Positions 40,054 through 47,978 of a stretch of DNA of 64,000 bases are shown here, one piece after another. A program made the translations under genes and the position numbers. The notes under the pieces are model-generated. The model was not told the DNA's origin, searched no databases, and saw nothing but the letters and a program-made list of their open reading frames with translations. How positions within the stretch are numbered: position 1 is the stretch's first letter; every line of letters begins with the position of its first letter. This stretch comes from Histomonas meleagridis. Lineage: Eukaryota; Parabasalia; Tritrichomonadida; Dientamoebidae. The stretch is from positions 1-64,000 of the forward strand of contig WSYJ01000161.1 in assembly GCA_020186115.1 (NCBI GenBank). The letters run 5' to 3'.

Positions 40054-41007
40054 TCAACAGCTTGACGCATTTTTTGACAGCAGATCATCGTATATTCCGT
40101 TAGCTGCTGGCTTGAAGCAGAAGAAAGGGATCCACCAGAGACAGCAAAACCTTTTCTCCCCGCATACTTCGGCGCAATTATTCATGCAGCCTTTGTCGTA
40201 CGGGTTTATGCCTACATTACCTTTTAGTAATTCCAACGAAGTTTTATTTTTACACAAATTAATTAATCCTCGAATAAAATAGTTACATGAAAGGACTAAC
40301 AATATAATCTCAAGGACGCCAGCAAGAAGAGTTAAATAACGCATCCAATGAAATGGTTTAAATGAAGATGAAAACCACCAAATGTGTGAAACATACCAAA
40401 AAATTGTATGGAAAAAGGCATATCCAGTAAATAAGATGAAGTAGCGTGTGTTCTTAAGGCCAACCCATGAACGTATCCAATAGCAGAAGTGGTCGGCGCG
40501 TAAGACAAATCGGCGTGATAATATCGAAAAACAACATCGAGGTGGACGTTTGCTTTGACGGGCAAAATCCATTTGCTCCTTGTATGTTACAAAAGTTTTG
40601 CATTTTTCAGTAAATGTTAATTCGGATATTTTTTCATCAATATTATTCCAATCTGAATGTAGACTAAAAAAGTTATATGGCGCATAACCAGGGCCTATGT
40701 AAATAGCATAGAAGTATGAAAACGTGACCGATAAGTTTAAATAAGAAAAAACACCAATAAAAACATATCGAATAATTGGATTTGAAATATAAGCTATCAT
40801 GTCATAATAACCTACAGCTGTGATAAAAATAAAGGACAAAGTAATTACTATGGGATTTAAAGGTGAACAAATCCAATCACCACATAACAACATTTTTGGG
40901 ACTGGGAAATAAGCAATATTACAACAACAATTACTATGATCTATAAACTCTGATTCTATTTGTATATCTGTTGTATTTTCTATAAGAGGCTGCTGGAAAA
41001 CAGACAT
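40054..41007 (-). CDS. Second DHHC-family protein with DHFC motif
   Basis: 317 residues, same architecture as the gene at 38645: about four membrane helices, YIGPGYAPY before the CRD (shared as YVGPGYLPF), then LRADHFCYWIRSWVGLKN (~169-186) with Cys 175 in place of the catalytic Cys and Phe for the second His. The CRD cysteines before it are again missing or rearranged (RPPRCCFSILSRR), and NKTSLELLKG follows the last helix. Cysteine-rich N- and C-termini (CCCN; CAEVCGEKRFCC) may be palmitoylated or bind metal. A tandem duplicate is clear but diverged, so selection appears to keep DHFC. Divergent from eS28 (125 bp). Confidence 0.87.
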   Translation of the reverse strand: MSVFQQPLIENTTDIQIESEFIDHSNCCCNIAYFPVPKMLLCGDWICSPLNPIVITLSFIFITAVGYYDMIAYISNPIIRYVFIGVFSYLNLSVTFSYFYAIYIGPGYAPYNFFSLHSDWNNIDEKISELTFTEKCKTFVTYKEQMDFARQSKRPPRCCFSILSRRFVLRADHFCYWIRSWVGLKNTRYFILFTGYAFFHTIFWYVSHIWWFSSSFKPFHWMRYLTLLAGVLEIILLVLSCNYFIRGLINLCKNKTSLELLKGNVGINPYDKGCMNNCAEVCGEKRFCCLWWIPFFCFKPAANGIYDDLLSKNASSC

Positions 41008-41092
41008 TAAACTGTTGAATTGGATCAGATGTAAGGTGATTTTGAATACTTTACGTTACAACCGAAAAAACACTTTTAAATGCCGATGAGAA

Positions 41093-41130
41093 CGTTTATT
41101 TATGGCGGTTTTGACATGGTTTGACCTTTT
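41093..41130 (+). promoter_or_regulatory. CGTTTATT and GGTTTGACCTTTT promoter boxes of eS28
   Basis: CGTTTATT at 41093-41100, GGTTTGACCTTTT at 41118-41130, then TA and the ATG at 41133. The arrangement matches the uL15 promoter. The 125-bp interval also serves the divergent DHFC gene at 41007. Confidence 0.5.
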
Positions 41131-41132
41131 TA

Positions 41133-41333
41133 ATGGAAGAAGTTCAAGTCAAGTTGGCCGTTGTTAAGGACATAATTGGCCGTACAGGAAGCCGTGGTGG
41201 CGTCACACAAGTTAAGGTCGAGTTCCTTGATGAATCACAACGTTCACTTATCCGTAATGTTAAGGGTCCAGTCAGGAAGGGCGATATCCTTTCACTTCTC
41301 GAAACAGAACGTGAAGCTCGTCGTCTCCGCTAA
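41133..41333 (+). CDS. RPS28: Small-subunit ribosomal protein eS28
   Basis: 66 residues from the ATG at 41133; the frame at 41121 starts at a non-consensus codon. The conserved core is clear: [21 protein letters not shown], then [18 protein letters not shown] and the terminal EREARRLR. Full length for the family (~65-69). It binds near the mRNA exit on the 40S subunit. The stop codon lies in TAAATAAACAAT. Confidence 0.97.
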   Translation: MEEVQVKLAVVKDIIGRTGSRGGVTQVKVEFLDESQRSLIRNVKGPVRKGDILSLLETEREARRLR

Positions 41334-41342
41334 ATAAACAAT
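41331..41342 (+). terminator. Stop codon within TAAATAAACAAT
   Basis: Identical to the 12-mer at the end of uL15 (28231-28242). Probable polyadenylation signal overlapping the stop codon. Confidence 0.5.
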
Positions 41343-41810
41343 CGCTTTTAATTACATTTTCTAGAATTTATCATGATATATCATCAATTATTTAAATGAA
41401 ATTTTATAAAGATTCAATCAATTATACAAAGATCAGTAAACAAACACGATCTTAGAATGAATACATTGAGGTTATTCTTACGCTTTTTGGAAATTGTAAA
41501 ATTAATTAAAGAATGCTTTTACTTTTAAAAAATTGGCATTGCTCCTTAGCCTTATCATTTGCTGGTGGCCAATTAAAACTTGATAAAAAGAGAACATTTA
41601 AAAAAAATAAATTATTACATTTTCCATCAAAAATTCAAACCCTCAGATATATGAGCAAAGCATTTTATTTAGTCCATCATGTTTGAAGCCATTGCTTACT
41701 TTATAAGGAATAAAGCAAAGCAGAAATGTATTTACGATAGATTGTAAAACAAAGAAAAACAAAAAGTGACTAAATTTGTTTTCTTTTGATCAAATATTAA
41801 TTATTAATTT
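41343..41810. other. Intergenic, no gene seen
   Basis: About 470 bp, AT-rich. Contains AAAAAGTG near 41761. Nothing else recognised. Confidence 0.5.
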
Positions 41811-43573
41811 GATATTTATTTACAAATTGTATATCACTTTTGTTAGTCACAATACCAGAACTAGTCACATCAATTGGCAAAGAAATGTTTGCGAATTGTT
41901 TTGAGTTAGTGAAAGTTCAAAATAGTAAATCAGTCAACAAAATACCAAATTCCGCGTTTTTAAATTGCGTTAAGTTACAAGAAATTGGTTTAAATGAATC
42001 GGTTACATCAATTGAAGATAATGCGTTTTATAATTGTCAATCATTTTATTATTCTAAGTTAAGTAATATTATATATAGTGAATCATTAATAACTATTGAA
42101 CAATATGCATTTTCGAATTGTAATTATCTTATCGATCTTATAATTCCTAATTCAGTTATACCAATTAAAGATATGGCATATTATTATTGTACTTCATTAA
42201 AAAGTATTAAAATTGGTAATTCAATTAAATCTAATGGAAACTTAATATTTTATTATTGTGCTTCATTACCTAATATTATAATTCCGGAATCAGTTACAAT
42301 TATTGGATATCGATCATTTTATGAATGTTTAAATTTAGTTAATATTACATTAAGTAAATCACTTAAAGTGATTAAAGAATTTGCATTTTCTCGATGTAAA
42401 AACTTAACTAATATTATAATTCCTGATTTAGGTAAAATTTGGTAAATCAGTAGAAACTATTGGAATGCAATCATTTGCATATTGTGGTTTCGTAAGTATT
42501 ACAATTGATGAAAATGCATTTGCTTTTTGTAAATATTTACAAAGTGTTAATTTACTTAATTCAATTACACTAATTTTCCAATTGATGTAATTTTTGGTTG
42601 TCCTTTGTTTTGAATCAAAATATTTCGATGGTACATATTTCACTAATATTACATATGTAATCAATTTATATGCCAGCAAAAATAATATTTGGTGAATCAG
42701 TTAAATATATATAAATGATTTTGCATTTCATTATGTTTTATCATTAAGTTATATCGAGTTACCAAACTCATTAATATCTATTGGCGAATCTTCATTTCAT
42801 TATTGTACTGGATTAGAAAATATAACAATTCCAAACTCTGTACAATCAATTGGACGATTTTCGTTTGCAAATTGTTGGAAATTACAGAGTGTAATTATTG
42901 GTAATTCAATAACGACAATATCAAATTCTTCTTTCATGGGATGTTGGGCATTAGTAACAGTTAAAGTTATTGATAGTTATGCATTTAATAGAGACGATCG
43001 TATAAGTAATGTAACATTCGATAGATGTGAATCACTTAAAGAAATCGGTGATTATTCATTAGAATATTGTATACTAATTAAAGAATTAGTGTTTCCAAAA
43101 TATGTAGAAACAGTCGGTTGGTGTGCATTCGCTTATTGTACTAGATTGGAATCATTGATATTACCTGGTAATTTGGTGTCAATTCAAACATTTGCAAATG
43201 TTTCGGTTATTGTCATGATTTAGGTTACATATACAATAATGGTACTATAGAACCAAATTACGCCGGAATAAATGTCTTCTTTGGGGCTGATGCTGAATTT
43301 GTGACTGTACCAGATTTTCACACAGGTGATTACTTCGGTAATAAAAGGGTCAAAAGATTACATGAAAAAGACCCATTTAAATTATCACCAGGTGCTGTCA
43401 TCGGTATTCTAACTGCATGTATAGTAGTTGCTGTATTGTCTGTTATTTTAGGAATTTATTGCTACAGACAAATGAAATATAATAAGTATGAGAGCTTAAA
43501 CAGCGGATTAGTGTCGGAAGTAGATACATTCTCAAACATAACTTACCAATACACTGAACCTGATAATAAATGA
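41811..43573 (+). pseudogene. BspA-like LRR surface-protein pseudogene
   Basis: At least 15 BspA leucine-rich repeats of about 23 residues (for example IIPNSVIPIKDMAYYYC, ITIPNSVQSIGRFSFANC) run through several frames, with frameshifts near 42435, ~42570-42700 and 43215 and stops at 42590 and 42693. The C-terminal part is complete: a juxtamembrane segment (NGTIEPNYAGINVFFGAD), a transmembrane helix (AVIGILTACIVVAVLSVILGI) and a ~37-residue tail ending QYTEPDNK. No start codon or signal peptide was found; a stop lies at 41810. Intact relatives are adhesion-type surface proteins of trichomonads. The good state of the repeats suggests recent loss. Confidence 0.85.
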
Positions 43574-43803
43574 AAAATATTTTTAATTAAATCACATCAA
43601 AGTTTGATGCACTTTTCTTTATTTTGAACTCATAATAAAACTTTAACTTGTGATAAAAAGGTGTAACTCCGAATGCTATTTCGACTCTTTGCTTAGTGTT
43701 ATGTGCTAAACTAATAAAAATTTTCTTTCAAAAAATTGATTAAATCATCCATTTCAATTTATTTAAAGTATAGTCATATAGTTTTTTAACTGTGAGTATG
43801 ACT
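43574..43803. other. Intergenic before tRNA-Glu
   Basis: 230 bp, AT-rich, no features apart from the tRNA 5' flank. Confidence 0.5.
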
Positions 43804-43875
43804 TCCGATATCGTTCATCGGTTAGGATATGTGGTTTTCATCCACGGGAGCGGGGTTCGACTCCCCGTATCGGAA
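43804..43875 (+). tRNA. tRNA-Glu(UUC): tRNA-Glu, anticodon UUC
   Basis: Acceptor TCCGATA pairs perfectly with TATCGGA (43868-43874), followed by discriminator A. The D arm contains GGTTAGGAT, the anticodon loop TTTTCAT places TTC as anticodon, and the T arm CGGGGTTCGACTCCCCG holds the B box. A T run at 43880-43884 would end pol III transcription. No intron. It is the only tRNA I found. Confidence 0.96.
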
Positions 43876-43904
43876 AAATATTTTTAATTTAAATACCTTT
43901 TTTT

Positions 43905-43918
43905 GTACGTTAACGTAC
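43905..43918. repeat. 14-bp perfect palindrome GTACGTTAACGTAC
   Basis: A perfect palindrome about 30 bp after the tRNA, between T runs. It may be a protein-binding site or a chance sequence; no function is visible. Confidence 0.35.
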
Positions 43919-44040
43919 TTTTTTCTTAGAGATAGAATTGGAGATGTCCACTCCATAAACACATGAAATTCAATCACAACAATAATAGATCTCACGATTT
44001 TGAAGTTATGTTTTGATGCATCTTAGTATTAAAAGATATT

Positions 44041-44167
44041 TTTAATTGATATAAAATACGATTTTTAATTTTTTCATTTTTTTATTTTTCCAATTAATTG
44101 GAATCACTATAATAGAATCAAAATACCCACCAACAATATTTATAAATCGTATTTTATAACAATTAAA
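44041..44167. repeat. 127-bp inverted-repeat element, possible MITE
   Basis: TTTAATTGATATAAAATACGATTT (24 bases, 44041-44064) recurs as its reverse complement at 44144-44167 with one mismatch. A perfect palindrome CCAATTAATTGG (44090-44101) sits near the middle. No coding capacity and no clear target-site duplication (flanks GATATT and CAAGCC). The region from 43919 to 44460 is otherwise AT-rich and without genes. Confidence 0.5.
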
Positions 44168-44464
44168 CAAGCCAAAATTAAAATAATCAAGAATTTTTCA
44201 AAATTGATTTTTGAAATTTTGAAACTTTGATTTTATCTAGTTTCATGTTTAAAATCATCATGTAAAAAAAAAATTTTTTTTTATAAACGTGCAATATTTG
44301 TTTCATATATAATTTTTGTTTAAGGTTTTAATATTATATATGAAAGATCCTAAGGATCAAAATTTACTGATTGAAACAAAATTTCCTCTGCGCAACATGT
44401 CGATTACTTGTACGGCCAGTTAAAGTGGTCAATGTGTACGATATGGCTTTTTTGAAATTTTAAA

Positions 44465-45890
44465 ATAAAATTCGTATGGAATAATTATACATCTTTAGTA
44501 TTGATATCAATTCTTTCTTGTTCATGAAGTAATTTAACTATTTCTGTATAACCATTTTCAGATGCTCTAATAAGTGCTGTTTTAAATATTTTAAATAATT
44601 TCCAAATATTATTTTAAAATCCAAAATTATTAAAATAAATATTAAATAAAATAAATAAATATCTTTAGCATTAATATCAATTCCTTCTTGTTCAAGAAGT
44701 AATTTAACTATTTCTATATTATTATTTCTAACTGCTATATGAAGTGCTGTATAAAATTATTTAAATAATTTCCAAATATTATTTTGAAATATTAAATTAT
44801 TAAAATAAATATTAAATAAAACAATTAAATATCTTTAGCATTAATATCAATTCCTTTTTGCTCAAGAAGTAATTTAACGATTTATGTATAACCTTTTTCA
44901 GATGCCCAAATAAGTGCTGTTTTAAATATTTTAAATAATTTCCAAATATTATTTTGAAATATAAAATTATTAAAATAAACATATAATAAAACAAATAAAT
45001 ATATTGAGCATTAATATAAAATCCTTTTTGTTCAAGAAGTAATTTAACTATTTCTGTATGACCATTATAAAATGCATTCATAAGTGCTGTTTTAAATACT
45101 TTAAATAATTTCCAAATATTATTTTGAAATATAAAATTATTAAAATAAACATAAAATAACACAAATAAATATCTTTACCATTAATATAAATTCTTTCTTG
45201 TTCAAGAAGTAATTTAACTATTTCTGTATAACCATTTTCAGATGCTCTAATAAGTGCTGTTTTAAATATTTTAAATAATTTCCAAATATTATTTTGAAAT
45301 ATAAAATTATTAAAATAAACATAAAATAACACAAATAAATATCTTTACCATTAATATAAATTCTTTCTTGTTCAAGAAGTAATTTAACTATTTCTGTATA
45401 ACCTTTTTCAGATGCTCTAATAAGTGCTGTTTCAAATATTTTAAATAATTTCCAAATATTATTTTGAAATACCAAATTATTAAAATAAATATTAAATAAA
45501 ATAAATAAATATCTTTAGCATTAATATCAATTCCTTCTTGTTCAAGAAGTAATTTAACTATTTCTAAAAGACCATTTTCAGATGCTTTCATAAGTGCTGT
45601 TTCAAATAATTTATGTAATTTCCAAATATTATTTTGAAATATTAAATTATTAAAATAAATATTAAATAAAACAATTAAATATCTTTAGCATTAATATCAA
45701 TTCCTTCTTGTTCAAGAAGTAATTTAACTATTTCTATATTATTATTTCTAACTGCTATATGAAGTGCTGTATAAAATTATTTAAATAATTTCCAAATATT
45801 ATTTTGAAATATTAAATTATTAAAATAAATATTAAATAAAACAAATAAATACCTTTAGCATTAACATAAAATCCTTTTTGATTTAGAATG
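44465..45890 (-). repeat. Ankyrin-derived array with an exact 170-bp period, nine registers
   Basis: The anchor TTCAAGAAGT or a close variant falls at 44521, 44691, 44861, 45031, 45201, 45371, 45541, 45711 and 45881: nine positions exactly 170 apart, with no indel over 1.36 kb. Read on the minus strand each unit holds one ~33-residue ankyrin repeat (TALxxASENGYTEIVKLLLEQERI type) and a ~70-bp AT-rich spacer. As 170 is not a multiple of three, successive ankyrin segments are in different frames. Seven of eight array segments keep an open ankyrin frame; the unit at 44861 has a TAA. At least one spacer (44581-44670) has no GT on the minus strand, so it is not a GT-AG intron. The unit at 45881 lies inside the DUF3447 gene. 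Confidence 0.85.
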
Positions 45891-47026
45891 TATGTAACAA
45901 GTTCAATGTTTCCTGAAAATGAAGCAAAAACTAAAATATTTTCTGGAAGTTGATTATTTTTAAGGAAATATTTTACAAGAAAAATATTTCCGATTTTTGC
46001 TGCTTCATTAATGATATTTTCATTAATTTTCATTCCTTCATTTTCTAAATATGTAAAAATTTCATAATTAAAATATGAAACACATATTACACCTAATTCT
46101 TCTAATTTTTTAATTTTTTCGAATTTGTTTTCATAAATATACTTAAAGACATTATTTCGATGAAACTTGATTGCAGCTTCACATGCATTATCAAATGATG
46201 AATGATTTTGTTCACATAAATGAACAATTTCAATGTTTCCACCTGCAACTGCATATTTACCTGTGTTTTCTACTTCTGCGCCATTCATAAGTAAATATTT
46301 AAAACATTTAATTGAAGAAAAAAATGCTGCATAATCAATTAATGTAACATTATCTTTATTAATGAATGAACATCTTTCATAGAGTGATGATTTAATTTTT
46401 TGATTAAAATTAAAATCATTTTGTGATGATATTTCTTGAAGTTTGTCGATTTCATCATTTCTAATTATTTTAGCAATTTCTTTTGGATTAACTCCTTCTT
46501 TAATTAATTTCTTATGAAATGCAAAATCATTCTTCGAAAGTTCTTCACAAGCAATATTTTCTTGATAAAATGAATATTTATATTTATCAAATTTATCTTG
46601 ATTAATATGAACAAAAAATGGTTCGCCTTTATTTTAAATGACTTTTGCTTCAAGTAAATTATATTTAATCATGTAATTAAGAAAGTAAAATGATTCTTGT
46701 GTATTTTTTCTAAGAAGAAATTGAGAAAATAAGTTTATTATTTTTGAAGTGATTTGATTATTTTCTTCAAATTTTTCAATTTCCTGTAATAATTTCAAAT
46801 ATATATCGAAATTGTTACTTTTGATCAAAAAGGAATTATATATCATTCGGCTTATACTTATATTATAAGATATTGAATATTCTTTACAAAATTTGCTGAT
46901 TATAAAATTCGATGATTGAACAAAATTATCTATATTCAAACCAAAGATTGTATTTTTGAGCATTACAAATGATTCCCATTCATTTTGAGATTGATTTGCT
47001 TCAATTATTTCTCTTTTGTTGTTCAT
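45812..47026 (-). pseudogene. DUF3447/ankyrin protein, broken by one nonsense codon
   Basis: From the ATG at 47026 the frame runs 130 codons to a TAA at 46634-46636, then continues open in the same frame to 45812, where the array begins. The two parts together have the usual DUF3447 layout: an N-terminal helical region (NEWESFVMLKNTIFG, FVQSSNFIISKFCKEYSI), then the DUF3447 domain (VTLIDYAAFFSSIKCFKYLL, NIEIVHLCEQNHSSFDNACE), then ankyrin-like units ending YILNQKGFYVNAKG. A single stop breaks an otherwise sound gene. The 170-bp array joined to its 3' end replaces the normal ankyrin tail. Intact relatives are a large trichomonad family of unknown function. Confidence 0.8.
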
Positions 47027-47048
47027 TTTGAATAAATACAAGATATAC

Positions 47049-47075
47049 CACTTTTTGAGCTTCGCTCAAAAAGTG
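47049..47075. promoter_or_regulatory. Perfect 12-bp-arm palindrome CACTTTTTGAGC / GCTCAAAAAGTG
   Basis: Arms at 47049-47060 and 47064-47075 around TTC, 22 bp before the ankyrin-pseudogene ATG. The outer CACTTTT/AAAAGTG halves equal those of the SNARE promoter palindrome at 35392. Confidence 0.5.
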
Positions 47076-47439
47076 TCTCCGCCATCTTACTAACTTTTTT
47101 AATATTAATTAATGATGTAAGTTACATGTTGATCTTCATTAACTTGAAAAAAAAAAAAAACATTAATTATTAAAATAATATTATTAACTGAGAAAACATA
47201 TATATTATACCTATTTATAATATGACTAATTTTTGTGAGAGGTATAATAAATAATGTATGAGAATATATATATAGACTATTAAGAATATATATAGACTAA
47301 ACAAATTAAAATAATTCGAATACTTTTGATTTATAATCTTATAAACTTAAAGGAGAATGATTTTTAGGGAATATTCAAAATATCTAATTTATAAAAAATG
47401 AATTACTATTAAATAATAAGGATAAAAATTAATAAATAA
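47076..47439. other. Intergenic, no gene seen
   Basis: AT-rich, with a run of 14 A at 47147-47160. Nothing recognised. Confidence 0.5.
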
Positions 47440-47960
47440 AAGAAAATTTTATTTTAATAAAAGAAGAATATCAAATGTAAGAAGAAAATCAACATATGAA
47501 AAGCAAACATCAATACAGGGCAGAACCCTTGATGGCTTTTCTCAGCTATGGAGGTTTGATTTAAAATCTTTAATTTCATCCAAATCCACAAATAAGCAAC
47601 AGTCGAATTCACCAATCACCGATATCACAGTAAGCGCTGCCATTTTCTGCTTATTTCATCTCGAGCGTAATATGCGGTGGGCCGACTTAAAGTTATCATC
47701 ACGACATTATTGTTGGACTGATATGAAGAATCGCGACGGTATCCGAAGCTGTAGCGTTTCAACTCCGTAATAGTTTAGCAACATATGTCCAAGACAATGT
47801 CTTTACATTAATAGATCCATCCCCGAACAAAATCTTACAATTATTTCAACAATTCCAAACATTAGATCCAAGTAATCGATGTCTTTTCATTTTTAATGGA
47901 CATGGTACACCAGAACCAGTTACCGAAGATTCCTTAATTACAAATTTATTTGATATCCTA
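47440..47960 (+). pseudogene. Truncated Raptor (TORC1 subunit) N-terminal remnant
   Basis: The frame at ~47820-47950 encodes LIDPSPNKILQLFQQFQTLD and then RCLFIFNGHGTPEPVTEDSL, matching the Raptor caspase-like core (family pattern: LDPT..EV..LC, ERVLFHYNGHGVPRPT). Upstream, TVSEAVAFQLRNSLATYVQ parallels the KALETIGANLQ region, and in another frame ITVSAAIFCL and SSRHYCWTDM parallel the VALVLCLN and ECWIDP blocks. One frameshift near 47740 and a TGA just before it break the gene. It ends abruptly at ~47960, next to the 3' end of the coiled-coil gene. It covers about 10% of a full Raptor. The TOR kinase gene lies 9.4 kb away. Confidence 0.7.
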
Positions 47961-47978
47961 AATTGCTTTTCTTGTTCC

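Noticed and set aside
44581-44670. The spacers of the 170-bp array as GT-AG introns
   Set aside because: On the minus strand this spacer has no GT dinucleotide at all, and none of the spacers has the trichomonad ACTAAC..ACACAG branch and 3' splice motif.
44465-45890. A centromeric satellite, because of a period near 170 bp
   Set aside because: The unit contains a recognisable ankyrin repeat and joins an ankyrin gene in register, which explains it without a centromere role. The similarity of period to alpha satellite is probably chance.
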